From positions 124,001 to 188,000 of the forward strand of contig NZ_JBBPEU010000006.1 of assembly GCF_040225985.1 (NCBI RefSeq): a DNA stretch of 64,000 nucleotides, written 5' to 3'. A program made the translations under genes and the position numbers. Of the stretch, positions 49,848 through 59,879 are shown in pieces. This stretch comes from Shimia sp040225985. GTDB lineage: Bacteria > Pseudomonadota > Alphaproteobacteria > Rhodobacterales > Rhodobacteraceae. Below the pieces are notes generated by a model. That model was not told the DNA's origin, did no database searches, and saw only the letters and a list, made by a program, of their open reading frames with translations. The stretch's first letter is position 1. The number at the start of each line of letters is the position of its first letter.

Positions 49848-51470
49848 TCAGGCGCTGGCGTAGGTCGCCTTGATCATGTCGGCACATTTCTCGCCGATCA
49901 TGATGGTGGGCGCGTTGGTATTGCCGCTGACCACGGTGGGCATGACAGACGCATCCGCGACGCGCAGCCCTTCCAGCCCGCGCACCCGCAATTCCGGGTC
50001 AACCACAGCCATATCGTCCACCCCCATCTTGCAGGTCCCGACCGGGTGATAGACCGTATCGGCACGGTCACGGATATGCTGCTCCCATTCCGCATCGGTC
50101 ATGTTGTCATGCACACCGAACAATTCGGCATGTTTGTATTGCGCCATGGGCGGGGTTTCCATGATCGCGCGGGTTATCTTGGCCCCCTTGATCAGTGTTT
50201 GCAGGTCACGCTCGTCCGACAGAAATCTGGGATCAATCCCCGGATCGGCCATCGGGTCGGCTGTTTCCAGGAACACTTCGCCCCGCGAATAGGGGCGTAG
50301 AACGCAGACATGGCAGGAATAGCCATTGCCCAGATGCAGCTTGCGCGCATGGTCATCCACGATCGAGATTACGAAATGGGTCTGTACGTCGGGCCGATCC
50401 AGAGACGGATCCGTTTTGAAAAACGATCCCGCCTCGGCGATGGTCGAGGCCGCCATGGAATTCCCGTCCTTGCGCCACTTCATGATCTCGCGCAGTGACT
50501 TCATGCCGGCCCGAAGGCCGATGCCGATATTGTCCGTATCCTTGGTCTTGTAGGCGAGGATGAAATCAAGATGGTCCTGCAGGTTTTTCCCTACCCCCGG
50601 CAGGTCATGCACCATGTCGATACCATGTTTGCCGATCTCGTCCCGATTGCCGACGCCCGACAGCATCAGCAGTTGCGGAGACTGGAACGCGCCGCCAGAC
50701 AGGATGACCTCGCGTGTGCAGCGCACCTCTTTGTCCTGTTTGCCCTGCCGATAGGCGATCCCGACCGCGCGCTTGCCCTCGAACAGAATGCGGGTGGCGC
50801 GCGCGCGGGTGATCACCGTCAGGTTGGGGCGGCTGTCCATCACCGGATGCAGATAGGCCGCCGCTGCCGAGCAGCGTTCCCCGTTCCGGTCGGGGCTGTG
50901 GAACTGTGTACATTGGTAGATCGCCGCGCCTTCATTGTCGCCGCTGTTGAAATCCTGCGTCTCGCGGATTTGCATCTGGGTATTGGCCTCGACGAAGGCG
51001 CGCGAGATCGGGCGCGGCGCCTTGGCGTTCGACACCTGCAAGGGGCCGCTGTCGCCGTGATGGTCGTTGCCGCCGTTCTCGTTGTTCTCGGCCTTCTTGA
51101 AATAGGGCAGCACCTCGTCCCAGCTCCAACCGGTGCAGCCTGCCTCGGCCCAACCGTCGTAATCCTCTTTTTGCCCCCTGACATAAAGCATTGCATTGAT
51201 TGCACTGGATCCGCCGAGGGTGCGGCCCCGTGGCTGGTACCCGCGCCGTCCGTTCAGGCCCGGTTGTGGTACGGTGTTGAAGGCCCAGTTGTTGATTTTG
51301 CCATATCCCGGCAGCATCGCCACAACCCCCATCGGCATGCGGATCAGGATGTCCTTGCCGTCGCCGCCCGCCTCGAGAAGGCAGACGTTGACATTCGGGT
51401 TTTCGCTCAGACGTGCGGCCACGGTTGCACCGCCCGAGCCTCCCCCGACAACGATATAGTCATAGGCCAT
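49848..51470 (-). CDS. GMC-family flavin oxidoreductase (choline dehydrogenase-like)
   Basis: The product is a 540-residue glucose-methanol-choline oxidoreductase. The FAD motif is YIVVGGGSGGATVAARL, with PRGRTLGGSSAINAMLYVRG. The catalytic histidine region is DTVYHPVGTCKMG and the end is VSGNTNAPTIMIGEKCADMI. It oxidises an alcohol, and choline is only one possibility because the betBA context is missing. It lies convergent with the protease gene and before hutC. Confidence 0.9.
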   Translation of the reverse strand: MAYDYIVVGGGSGGATVAARLSENPNVNVCLLEAGGDGKDILIRMPMGVVAMLPGYGKINNWAFNTVPQPGLNGRRGYQPRGRTLGGSSAINAMLYVRGQKEDYDGWAEAGCTGWSWDEVLPYFKKAENNENGGNDHHGDSGPLQVSNAKAPRPISRAFVEANTQMQIRETQDFNSGDNEGAAIYQCTQFHSPDRNGERCSAAAAYLHPVMDSRPNLTVITRARATRILFEGKRAVGIAYRQGKQDKEVRCTREVILSGGAFQSPQLLMLSGVGNRDEIGKHGIDMVHDLPGVGKNLQDHLDFILAYKTKDTDNIGIGLRAGMKSLREIMKWRKDGNSMAASTIAEAGSFFKTDPSLDRPDVQTHFVISIVDDHARKLHLGNGYSCHVCVLRPYSRGEVFLETADPMADPGIDPRFLSDERDLQTLIKGAKITRAIMETPPMAQYKHAELFGVHDNMTDAEWEQHIRDRADTVYHPVGTCKMGVDDMAVVDPELRVRGLEGLRVADASVMPTVVSGNTNAPTIMIGEKCADMIKATYASA

Positions 51471-51647
51471 GGTTTCCCCCCTTGTATTTCTTGCGTCGCG
51501 GCATGCTCAGTTCATGCGGACGCGCGCCCGGTCTGTGCCAGAACAGGATCAGGAGAAAAGGTTTTGCCCCACCTGTCCAGAAAAATTGGACCTGCACGGC
51601 CCGTGACCCAAGGTCATTTTCAGGGGTAGAACGAACGGAAACGGCCC

Positions 51648-52352
51648 TTAAATGCGCGTTGTCATCCGGTATCCCGGTGCGAAATACATGCGGGCCAGCG
51701 TGACCGGCGCGGCCTTGAGCCACGTGGTGCGTTCTGCCAGAAACACGGGTTCGCCTGCCGTGGTTTCAAGAAACTGGGCGATGGTCGCGTCCGCCTTGGT
51801 CGCGGTGAAACTCAGCTCCAGATTGGTCAGCGGCACCCGCTGCACCAGCCATTCATTGGGGCCGATGTCCGTGAAATCCGCTTTCAGTGCCTCGGGGATG
51901 GTGTCGGCCACGATCCAGCGCACCTCGTATTGGAAAGGCGCATTGTCGGCGTAATGCATGCATTCCAGGTGCAGCACCCGCTGGTTCGGTGTCAGGTCAA
52001 GCCGCCCCGACAGCCATGTCGGCGCCGGAATGACGCGCCGCGCCACAAGCGCATAGCGATAGGCGGCACCTGCTTGTTCGACCTCTTCGCGCACAAGCGG
52101 AATGGCAAAGCGCGCCTGACGGACAGGCGCGGCCAAAACCCGCGTACCCGCCTTGCGCCTGCGTTCAAGATACCCTTCCTCTGCCAGTTCGCGCAGCGCC
52201 CGGTTGACGGTGGTGCGAGTGCTGGAAAACTGGTCCGACAGTTCGGCCTCGTTGGGCAGGAAACTGTCAGGCGGCCACGTCCCGTTCTGGATGCGTTCAA
52301 GGACGATCTGCTTGATATCGCGATAACTCAGGGGGGCTTGGGGTCTGGTCAT
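51648..52352 (-). CDS. hutC: histidine utilisation repressor
   Basis: The product is a 234-residue GntR-family repressor of the HutC subgroup. The winged helix is LPNEAELSDQFSSTRTTVNR, followed by a UTRA domain that binds urocanate (known for HutC). It is the second gene after hutF on the same strand, 9 bp downstream. A perfect inverted repeat in the hutF-hutI gap is its likely operator. Confidence 0.92.
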   Translation of the reverse strand: MTRPQAPLSYRDIKQIVLERIQNGTWPPDSFLPNEAELSDQFSSTRTTVNRALRELAEEGYLERRRKAGTRVLAAPVRQARFAIPLVREEVEQAGAAYRYALVARRVIPAPTWLSGRLDLTPNQRVLHLECMHYADNAPFQYEVRWIVADTIPEALKADFTDIGPNEWLVQRVPLTNLELSFTATKADATIAQFLETTAGEPVFLAERTTWLKAAPVTLARMYFAPGYRMTTRI

Positions 52353-52361
52353 GGGTTGGCC

Positions 52362-53723
52362 TTAGAGAAGATTGACCAGATCGGCAATCGCGGTTTTATA
52401 CCGCGACAGGATGGCATCCCGCGCCACGTGGCGTCCAGCCCGGACCATGTGCCGCCCCGCTGACCATGTATCGCTGACCAGGCCATCCGGTGCGGCGAAT
52501 ACCAGCCCGTCCAGAAGCTGATGATCCTGCAACGCACAGAGGGCGGGGTGGGTGCGGTCGATCGCCACCAGATCGGCCAGCATCCCTTCGCCGATCTGCC
52601 CTGCCTGTCGATCAAGGGCCTGCGCGCCGCCTTTGGCCGCACCCGTGTAAAGCGTGGTGCCCACCGAGGCGCCATCGCGCACCAGAACATTGCGCGCGCG
52701 GTCCCTCAGCCGCTGGGAATATTCCAGCAGGCGCAGTTCCTCGCCCAAAGAAATACGCACATTCGAATCCGACCCCACGCCAAAGGCCCCGCCCGCCTCA
52801 AGATAAGTCGCGCCATTGAAAATGCCGTCGCCCAGATTGGCCTCGGTGATTGGGCACAGCCCCGCCACGGCCCCGCTCTGGGCCAGTGCGCGCGTTTCGG
52901 CATCGGTCATGTGGGTGGCATGGATCAGGCACCAGCGATCGGTCACGTCGACATTGTCCAGCAGCCACGCGACAGGGCGCGCGCCAAGGGCCTTTTCGAC
53001 CGCTTTGACCTCGGCCCGTTGCTCGGCGATGTGGATATGCACGGGGCCGTCGGGCGTGGCGCGTAGGACTGCGGCCATGTCGGTGGGTGTGGTCGCGCGC
53101 AGCGAATGAGGCGCGATCCCGACCCGCGTGTCTTTGAACGCTGCACGTGCGAGGGCGCGGCAATCCTCGACAAGCCGCAGGTAGGCGTCCGACTCGTTGG
53201 CAAAACGCAACTGCCCGCCGCGCAGGGCTTCTTGCCGGACCCCACCATAGGTATAGAGCACTGGCAGGTGGGTCAGGCCGATGCCCGTCTGGTCGGCCGC
53301 CGCAAAAATGCGCGCACTCAGTTCCGCGGGCGCTGCATAGGGCGTGCCATCGCGGCGGTGATGGACATAGTGAAACTCGCCCACCGCGGCATAGCCCGCT
53401 TCTTGCATCTCCATGAACACCAGCGCGGCGATGGCCTCGACATGATCCGGGGTGAGCTGGCCCAGAAAACGGTACATCAGATTGCGCCACGTCCAGAAAC
53501 TGTCGCGCCCCGCGCCCCGCGTTTCGGTCATGCCGGCCATGGCCCTTTGAAAGCTGTGGCTGTGCAGGTTTGCCAACGCGGGCAACAGCACGCCCACGCA
53601 GACATCGTCTGGCGCGGCAGATACGCCGGTTTCAATGCGACGGATGCGGCCGTCTTCCAGCGCCAGGCGCACGTTGCGACACCAGTCCGCGCCGATCAGG
53701 GCAGTGTTTGCGTGGATTGTCAT
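52362..53723 (-). CDS. hutF: formimidoylglutamate deiminase
   Basis: The product is a 453-residue amidohydrolase-superfamily enzyme. Metal-binding motifs include LANLHSHSFQRAMAGM, and later residues are in HIHIAEQ and CLIHATHM. It converts N-formimidoyl-glutamate to N-formyl-glutamate and ammonia. This is the variant route that uses HutG as a deformylase. It is divergent from hutI and cotranscribed with hutC. I chose the ATG at 53723. Confidence 0.93.
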   Translation of the reverse strand: MTIHANTALIGADWCRNVRLALEDGRIRRIETGVSAAPDDVCVGVLLPALANLHSHSFQRAMAGMTETRGAGRDSFWTWRNLMYRFLGQLTPDHVEAIAALVFMEMQEAGYAAVGEFHYVHHRRDGTPYAAPAELSARIFAAADQTGIGLTHLPVLYTYGGVRQEALRGGQLRFANESDAYLRLVEDCRALARAAFKDTRVGIAPHSLRATTPTDMAAVLRATPDGPVHIHIAEQRAEVKAVEKALGARPVAWLLDNVDVTDRWCLIHATHMTDAETRALAQSGAVAGLCPITEANLGDGIFNGATYLEAGGAFGVGSDSNVRISLGEELRLLEYSQRLRDRARNVLVRDGASVGTTLYTGAAKGGAQALDRQAGQIGEGMLADLVAIDRTHPALCALQDHQLLDGLVFAAPDGLVSDTWSAGRHMVRAGRHVARDAILSRYKTAIADLVNLL

Positions 53724-53741
53724 TTTCAATTTTATGTCTAC

Positions 53742-53760
53742 ACTTATTATCCAAATAAGT
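53742..53760. promoter_or_regulatory. candidate HutC operator
   Basis: ACTTATT and AATAAGT are exact complements separated by ATCCA, in the 78-bp gap between divergent hutF and hutI. Symmetry continues for two more base pairs beyond one mismatch on each side. It could control both arms of the locus. Confidence 0.65.
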
Positions 53761-53801
53761 ATACGAAAAAAAATCACACGCAATCCCCGGAGTCGACTCG
53801 C

Positions 53802-55004
53802 ATGACCACGCTCACCCTGTTGACCAATGCCGTTTTGGCCACGATGGCCCCGTCCGAACAGCCTTATGGCCTGATCGAGGCGGGCGCGATGGTGCTTTCG
53901 GGCGGGCGGATCGAATGGGTCGGCCCAGGGGATGCGCTGCCCGCCGGGAACTATAACGTGCAGGATCTTGGGGGGCGTCTGGTCACGCCCGGCCTGATCG
54001 ATGCCCACACGCATGTTGTTTTTGCCGGCAACCGTGCCGCCGAGTTCGAGATGCGTCTGAATGGGGCCAGTTACGAAGACGTCGCGCGGGCAGGGGGCGG
54101 GATCGTGTCCACGGTCACAGCCACCCGCCGCGCCACGGTTGACGATCTTGTGCAAGAGGCTTTGCCAAGGGTGGATGCGATGATCGCCGAAGGGGTGACA
54201 ACGCTGGAGATCAAATCCGGCTATGGGCTCAACGTCGAGGCCGAGATCGCGATGTTGCAGGCGGCGCGCCGGATTGGCGAATTGCGTTCCGTCTCCGTGC
54301 ACACGACCTATCTCGGGGCGCATGCGGTGCCACCCGAATACGGGGGGCGCGCAGATGCCTATATTGACGAGGTGGCCCTTCCGGCCCTACGCGCGGCGCA
54401 GGATCTGGGGCTGGTGGACGCCGTCGACGGGTTTTGCGAGGGCATTGCCTTTACCCCTGCCCAGATTGATCGCGTCTTCAATGTTGCTCAAGAGCTTGGC
54501 CTGCCGGTCAAGCTGCATGCCGAACAATTGTCCGATCTCGGGGGCGGGCGCCTTGCGGCCAGCTATGGCGCCCTTTCGGCGGATCATTTGGAATACCTGA
54601 ACGAATCCGGCGTGCGGGCCATGGCTGCGGCGGGCACCGTCGCGACAATCCTGCCGGGGGCGTATTACACCCTGCGCGAAACCAAAGCGCCCCCGATCGA
54701 CCTATTGCGCGCACATGGCGTGCCGATGGCGCTGGCTACGGATTGCAACCCGGGATCGTCGCCCATGACCTCGTTGCCCTTGGCAATGAACATGGGCTGC
54801 ACCCTGTTTCGCATGACCCCGGAAGAGGCGCTGGCGGGCGTTACGTGCCACGCCGCAAGGGCGCTTGGTCTGTCGGACCGGGGCCGCCTTGTACCGGGGT
54901 TGCGCGCCGACCTGGCGGTCTGGGATGTCACCCATCCGGCCGAACTGTCCTATCGCATTGGCGGGGCACCGCTTTACCAACGTATCTATGGAGGTACCTT
55001 GTGA
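53802..55004 (+). CDS. hutI: imidazolonepropionase
   Basis: The product is a 400-residue amidohydrolase that opens imidazolone propionate to N-formimidoyl-glutamate. The metal site HTHVVFAGNR and substrate residues in EIKSGYGLN and KLHAEQLSDLGG are typical. It ends in a GTGA overlap with hutH, with GGAGGT before the shared start. Confidence 0.95.
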   Translation: MTTLTLLTNAVLATMAPSEQPYGLIEAGAMVLSGGRIEWVGPGDALPAGNYNVQDLGGRLVTPGLIDAHTHVVFAGNRAAEFEMRLNGASYEDVARAGGGIVSTVTATRRATVDDLVQEALPRVDAMIAEGVTTLEIKSGYGLNVEAEIAMLQAARRIGELRSVSVHTTYLGAHAVPPEYGGRADAYIDEVALPALRAAQDLGLVDAVDGFCEGIAFTPAQIDRVFNVAQELGLPVKLHAEQLSDLGGGRLAASYGALSADHLEYLNESGVRAMAAAGTVATILPGAYYTLRETKAPPIDLLRAHGVPMALATDCNPGSSPMTSLPLAMNMGCTLFRMTPEEALAGVTCHAARALGLSDRGRLVPGLRADLAVWDVTHPAELSYRIGGAPLYQRIYGGTL

Positions 55005-56536
55005 CCGATCTGACGCTAACACCGGGCCAGGTGACGTTGGCCCAGCTCGAGGCGGTGTATCGCGATGGCGCGACCGGCGCGCTTGACCCGGCCTGTGCGG
55101 TCTCGGTACGCGTGGCAGCGGAGCAAGTGGCCCAAGCGGCGGCGGGGGACCAGGCTGTTTATGGGGTGAATACGGGGTTCGGCAAGCTGGCCTCGCTCAA
55201 GATTGCGCCACAGGACACGGCGCTTTTGCAGCGCAACCTGATCCTCAGCCATTGTTGCGGCGTGGGCGATCCCATGCCGCGCGCGCTGGTGCGGCTGATG
55301 ATGACGCTCAAGCTGATGTCTTTCGGTCGCGGGGCGTCCGGCGTGCGCTGGGACATGGTGCAGCAGTTGCAAGACCTTCTGGCGCGCGGGGTGACGCCCG
55401 TGGTGCCCTCTCAGGGGTCGGTCGGGGCCTCGGGCGACCTCGCGCCGCTGGCCCACATGACGGCGGTGCTGATCGGAGAGGGGCAGGCCGACGTTGCGGG
55501 TGAGATCCTGCCGGGGGCCGAGGCACTGCGACGGGTCGGGCTGACCCCCGCCACCCTTGGGCCGAAAGAGGGGCTGGCCTTTATAAACGGGACACAGTTT
55601 TCGACGGCTTATGCGCTGGCCGGGTTGTTCGAGGCGTGGCGCGCGATTGGCAACGCGCTGGTAGTGTCGGCCATGTCGACTGATGCGGTCATGGGGTCCA
55701 CCGCCCCGCTACAGCCTGAAATCCACAGCCTGCGCGGCCATGCGGGCCAGATCGACGCGGCCGCCACGATGCGCGCCCTGCTGGCGGGGTCAGAGATTCG
55801 CGAAAGCCACCGCGAAGGTGACCACCGCGTGCAGGATCCATATTGCATCCGTTGCCAGCCACAGGTGACCGGCGCCGCGATGGACGTGCTGCGACAGGCG
55901 GCGGGCACCTTGCTGATCGAGGCGAATGCCGCGACGGACAATCCGCTGGTGTTAAGCGGGGCTGGGCTGATTGTCTCGGGTGGCAATTTCCACGCCGAGC
56001 CGGTGGGCTTTGCCGCTGACATGATCGCGCTGGCGCTGTCCGAGATCGGCGCGATCAGCCAGCGTCGGATCGCCCTGATGGTGGACCCGACGCTCAGCTA
56101 CGATCTGCCGCCCTTCCTGACGCCGGATCCGGGGCTGAATTCGGGGTTGATGATTGCCGAGGTGACCACCGCTGCCCTGATGAGCGAGAACAAGCATCTG
56201 GCCAACCCTTGCGTGACCGACAGCACCCCGACCTCGGCCAATCAGGAGGACCACGTGTCGATGGCTGCCCACGGGGCGCGCCGGCTTTTGCGGATGGGGG
56301 CGAACCTCAACTACATTCTGGGGGTCGAACTGTTATGTGCCGCGCGGGGGATCGAGTTTCGTGCGCCGCTGGCCACCAGCCCCGCGCTGCAACGGGTTGT
56401 GGACCGCCTGCGTCGTGATATCCCGACGTTGGAGGGTGACCGCTATCTTGCGCCCGATCTGGAAACGGCCAAGGACCTAGTTGCGCAGGGCGATCTTTTG
56501 CAGGGGCTGGAGCATGATCTTCCGGGGCTGGCATGA
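55001..56536 (+). CDS. hutH: histidine ammonia-lyase
   Basis: The product is a 511-residue lyase that turns histidine into urocanate and ammonia. The MIO cofactor triad Ala143-Ser144-Gly145 is in GSVGASGDLAPLAHM. Other active-site segments are YGVNTGFGKLA and NQEDHVSMAAHGARR. The GTG start overlaps the hutI stop. The stop overlaps the hutG start (ATGA). Confidence 0.97.
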   Translation: MTDLTLTPGQVTLAQLEAVYRDGATGALDPACAVSVRVAAEQVAQAAAGDQAVYGVNTGFGKLASLKIAPQDTALLQRNLILSHCCGVGDPMPRALVRLMMTLKLMSFGRGASGVRWDMVQQLQDLLARGVTPVVPSQGSVGASGDLAPLAHMTAVLIGEGQADVAGEILPGAEALRRVGLTPATLGPKEGLAFINGTQFSTAYALAGLFEAWRAIGNALVVSAMSTDAVMGSTAPLQPEIHSLRGHAGQIDAAATMRALLAGSEIRESHREGDHRVQDPYCIRCQPQVTGAAMDVLRQAAGTLLIEANAATDNPLVLSGAGLIVSGGNFHAEPVGFAADMIALALSEIGAISQRRIALMVDPTLSYDLPPFLTPDPGLNSGLMIAEVTTAALMSENKHLANPCVTDSTPTSANQEDHVSMAAHGARRLLRMGANLNYILGVELLCAARGIEFRAPLATSPALQRVVDRLRRDIPTLEGDRYLAPDLETAKDLVAQGDLLQGLEHDLPGLA

Positions 56537-57345
56537 GCGCGGTGGTCGAGGTTCTGCAGGGGGACGGCCCCATTGTGCTGGGGCAGCCGCATGGCGGCAC
56601 CCATGTGCCTGCGCCGATCATGGCGCGGCTCAACGCAAACGGGCAGGGGTTGGCCGATGCCGATTGGCATATCGCGCGGCTTTACGAAGGATTGCTGCCG
56701 TCGACGACCGTTGTGCGTGCCAATGTCCACCGCTATGTGATCGACGCCAACCGAGATCCGTCGGGCGCATCGCTGTATCCCGGGAAGAACACGACCACCC
56801 TTGTGCCGTTGACCGATTTTGACGGGCGTGCGATCTGGCGAGACGGGCAGGCCCCTTCGGCGGACGAGATCGCAGGGCGCCGCGCGGCCTATCACGCGCC
56901 CTATCACGCCGCAGTGCAGGCGGCGCTGGCGCGGGCAAAAGACCGTCACGGGATTGCGATCCTGTTTGACTGCCATTCGATCCGGTCAACCATTCCCTAC
57001 CTGTTTGAAGGCGTATTGCCCGTGTTCAACACTGGCACGGATGGGGGGAGGACCTGCGCGCAAGTGATTGAAGCGGCGGTGCACGGAGTGGCCCGCCAGT
57101 CGGGGCAAAGCCATGTGCTGAACGGGCGTTTCAAAGGCGGCTGGACGACCCGACACTATGGCCGCCCCGACACGGGTGTGCACGCGATCCAGATGGAGAT
57201 CGCGCAGCGCGCCTACATGCACGAGGCGGCCCCGTGGCGCTGGGACGGGCCCCGCGCCGCCGCGTTGCGCCCTCATCTGAAAACCATGCTCGACACCCTG
57301 AACACGCTTGCGCTGTCTGGCGCGCTGACCGAAGGAAAGGACTGA
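56533..57345 (+). CDS. hutG: N-formylglutamate deformylase
   Basis: The product is a 270-residue N-formylglutamate amidohydrolase of the FGase family. Its PHGGTHVPAPI and FDCHSIRST segments hold likely metal ligands, with GGWTTRHYGRP and VHAIQMEIAQRAYM further on. It hydrolyses N-formylglutamate, the HutF product, to glutamate and formate. It starts in ATGA overlap with hutH and lies 4 bp before hutU. Confidence 0.93.
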   Translation: MSAVVEVLQGDGPIVLGQPHGGTHVPAPIMARLNANGQGLADADWHIARLYEGLLPSTTVVRANVHRYVIDANRDPSGASLYPGKNTTTLVPLTDFDGRAIWRDGQAPSADEIAGRRAAYHAPYHAAVQAALARAKDRHGIAILFDCHSIRSTIPYLFEGVLPVFNTGTDGGRTCAQVIEAAVHGVARQSGQSHVLNGRFKGGWTTRHYGRPDTGVHAIQMEIAQRAYMHEAAPWRWDGPRAAALRPHLKTMLDTLNTLALSGALTEGKD

Positions 57346-57349
57346 CCTC

Positions 57350-59020
57350 ATGCAACACCCGCGCAAGAACGCCCGCGATATCTTTCCGCCCACCGGCCCC
57401 GAGTTGACGGCCAAGAGCTGGCTGACCGAGGCCCCGTTGCGAATGCTGATGAACAACCTGCACCCTGATGTGGCCGAGAACCCGCACGAGTTGGTGGTCT
57501 ATGGCGGGATCGGACGCGCGGCGCGGACATGGCAGGATTTCGACCTGATCGTGGACAGCCTGAAAGACCTCGAGGTGGACGAGACACTCGTGGTGCAGTC
57601 GGGCAAACCCGTCGCCATCGTGAAAACCCATGCGGATGCACCGCGCGTTCTGATCGCCAATTCCAACCTCGTGCCGCATTGGGCGACGTGGGATCATTTC
57701 AATGAACTCGATCGCAAGGGGTTGATGATGTACGGTCAGATGACGGCGGGGTCGTGGATCTATATCGGCACGCAGGGCATCGTGCAGGGCACCTATGAAA
57801 CTTTCGCCGAGGCCGGACGTCAGCATTACGGCGGCGATTTGCGCGGGCGCTGGATCCTGACCGGGGGCCTTGGCGGTATGGGTGGGGCGCAACCACTGGC
57901 GGCCGTGTTTGCGGGGGCCTGCTGTCTGGCCGTGGAATGCAACCCCGACAGCATCGCCTTCCGCCTGCGTACCGGATACCTTGATGAACAGGCCGAGAGT
58001 CTGGACGAGGCGCTGGAGATGATCGACCGCTGGACCAAGGCGGGCGAGGCGAAATCGGTAGGGCTTTTGGGCAATGCGGCGGACGTTTTTCCCGAACTGG
58101 TCCGGCGCGGCGTGCGCCCCGATATCGTCACCGATCAAACCAGCGCGCATGATCCGGTGAATGGCTACCTGCCGCAGGGCTGGTCGCTGGCCGAGTGGAA
58201 GTCGAAACGCGAAACCGCCCCGAAAGATGTCGAGAAAGCCGCCCGCGCCAGTATGAAAGTACAGGTCAAGGCGATGTGCGATTTTCACGCAATGGGCATT
58301 CCGACGGTGGATTACGGCAACAACATCCGGCAGATGGCGCTGGAAGAAGGGCTGGAAAACGCGTTTGATTTCCCGGGGTTCGTGCCGGCCTATATCCGGC
58401 CGCTGTTCTGTCGCGGCATCGGGCCGTTTCGCTGGGTGGCTTTGTCCGGCGACCCCGAGGATATCCGCAAGACCGACGCCAAGATGAAAGCGCTTTTCCC
58501 CGAAAACACCCACCTGCACCGTTGGCTGGACATGGCCGCCGACCGCATATCCTTTCAGGGGTTGCCAGCGCGGATCTGCTGGATCGGGCTGGGGGACCGT
58601 CACAAGGCGGGACTGGCCTTTAACGAGATGGTGCGCAACGGCGAGTTGAGCGCGCCAGTTGTGATCGGGCGAGACCATCTGGACAGCGGGTCGGTCGCGT
58701 CGCCCAACCGCGAAACCGAGGCGATGCGCGACGGGTCGGACGCGGTGTCGGACTGGCCGCTGTTGAATGCGCTGGTCAACACGGCCTCGGGTGCGACCTG
58801 GGTGTCACTGCACCACGGGGGCGGAGTCGGCATGGGGTTTTCGCAACATGCGGGCGTGGTGATCTGTGCCGACGGCACCAACGAGGCCGCGCGCCGGATC
58901 GAACGTGTTTTGTGGAACGATCCGGCCTCGGGGGTGTGGCGGCACGCGGATGCGGGCTATGAAACCGCGATCGACTGTGCCCGCGTGCACGGGCTGCGCC
59001 TGCCCGGAATTTTGGGATAG
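57350..59020 (+). CDS. hutU: urocanate hydratase
   Basis: The product is a 556-residue NAD-containing urocanase that makes imidazolone propionate. Typical segments are YGGIGRAARTWQDFDLI, GGLGGMGGAQPLAAVFAG and VSLHHGGGVGMGFSQHAG. It is the last gene of the plus-strand hut operon and completes the pathway H, U, I, F, G in this locus. The gap to hutG is 4 bp. Confidence 0.96.
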   Translation: MQHPRKNARDIFPPTGPELTAKSWLTEAPLRMLMNNLHPDVAENPHELVVYGGIGRAARTWQDFDLIVDSLKDLEVDETLVVQSGKPVAIVKTHADAPRVLIANSNLVPHWATWDHFNELDRKGLMMYGQMTAGSWIYIGTQGIVQGTYETFAEAGRQHYGGDLRGRWILTGGLGGMGGAQPLAAVFAGACCLAVECNPDSIAFRLRTGYLDEQAESLDEALEMIDRWTKAGEAKSVGLLGNAADVFPELVRRGVRPDIVTDQTSAHDPVNGYLPQGWSLAEWKSKRETAPKDVEKAARASMKVQVKAMCDFHAMGIPTVDYGNNIRQMALEEGLENAFDFPGFVPAYIRPLFCRGIGPFRWVALSGDPEDIRKTDAKMKALFPENTHLHRWLDMAADRISFQGLPARICWIGLGDRHKAGLAFNEMVRNGELSAPVVIGRDHLDSGSVASPNRETEAMRDGSDAVSDWPLLNALVNTASGATWVSLHHGGGVGMGFSQHAGVVICADGTNEAARRIERVLWNDPASGVWRHADAGYETAIDCARVHGLRLPGILG

Positions 59021-59036
59021 ACGCGCGCCGCGCGCA

Positions 59037-59498
59037 TCATTTCTTGAGGTTGTTGATCAGTGCCTTGGCAATTGCACCGGCCGCCCCCGGCGCAACCACA
59101 CCCAAGGGATCGCGCGCCATTTTCTTGAGCGCGTCCGTCGCCTCTTTGGCCTCGGTCGCGACACCGCGCAGCTCGGCCTCGATATCCTCAAGCGCCATAT
59201 CGCGCACTTCGGTCACAGCGGCGGTTTCGTCGCCGACGTCGGATTTCGTGGCGATCACGGCAAGCAGCACCGCCAACCCGATATTGACCAGCGCCACGAT
59301 CAGACCCGACATGGCGTAGGATAGGGTTTCGGCCAGCGCAAAAAAGGCCGCCACGTTCAGCATGACCAGCCCAACAGCGGCGGCAATCCCCGCCGCCGCC
59401 ATGAGACCCGTCTGACGGCGCAGCACGGCCAGGTGATGTTGCGCGATCAGCCGTTCCGACCGCAGGATGATAGAGATGTTTCTGGAGATACGGTTCAT
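59037..59498 (-). CDS. phage holin-family membrane protein
   Basis: The product is a 153-residue protein with two hydrophobic helices at about residues 32-54 and 62-84 and a charged C-terminal helical region. It fits the phage_holin_3_6 (DUF1469) family, which is widespread in bacterial chromosomes and need not be of phage origin. It is paired with the small protein at 59508-59759, 9 bp upstream. No other phage gene is nearby. Confidence 0.75.
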   Translation of the reverse strand: MNRISRNISIILRSERLIAQHHLAVLRRQTGLMAAAGIAAAVGLVMLNVAAFFALAETLSYAMSGLIVALVNIGLAVLLAVIATKSDVGDETAAVTEVRDMALEDIEAELRGVATEAKEATDALKKMARDPLGVVAPGAAGAIAKALINNLKK

Positions 59499-59507
59499 GG
59501 GGGTCTC

Positions 59508-59759
59508 CTATTTGCCGCGTCCAGCCATGAAGCCAAGGGCAAAGACCCCCAGCGCAAATAGCAGGGCGGATTTATGCGGAAAGTCGTCGAGATCATTGAG
59601 AAGGCTTGTCACCTCGTCCTCGATACTCAGCTTGCCCAACAGCGTGTCGCCGGACCCGTCCCCGTCAGAGGGTTCGTTTTCCTCGGGCGGGGCCGCCTTC
59701 TCCGCCAGCAATTTGCGAAGCTCTTTCAGCTCTTCTTCGAGTTCGGCCTTGGTCGGCAT
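59508..59759 (-). CDS. small coiled-coil protein with C-terminal membrane segment
   Basis: The product is an 83-residue protein. It starts with a charged helix (TKAELEEELKELRKLLAEK), then has an acidic linker and a C-terminal membrane segment (SALLFALGVFALGFMAGRG). The layout resembles ElaB/YqjD-type membrane-anchored proteins, but I cannot assign it to a family. It precedes the holin-like gene by 9 bp, so the two are cotranscribed. AAGGAG lies before the ATG. Confidence 0.7.
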   Translation of the reverse strand: MPTKAELEEELKELRKLLAEKAAPPEENEPSDGDGSGDTLLGKLSIEDEVTSLLNDLDDFPHKSALLFALGVFALGFMAGRGK

Positions 59760-59879
59760 GGCAATCTCCTTTGGTTTCCAACACCGGCGCGGGCCCATGG
59801 CCGCCGTGCGTGTGTCTGTTCCGGTCTCTGTGACAGGGTGGGTTATGGGGACGATGCTGGCAACCCCCAACGAGATGGT

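Noticed and set aside
59037..59498. Prophage, because of the holin-like gene
   Set aside because: No capsid, tail, integrase or lysis partner is nearby, and this family is common in chromosomes.
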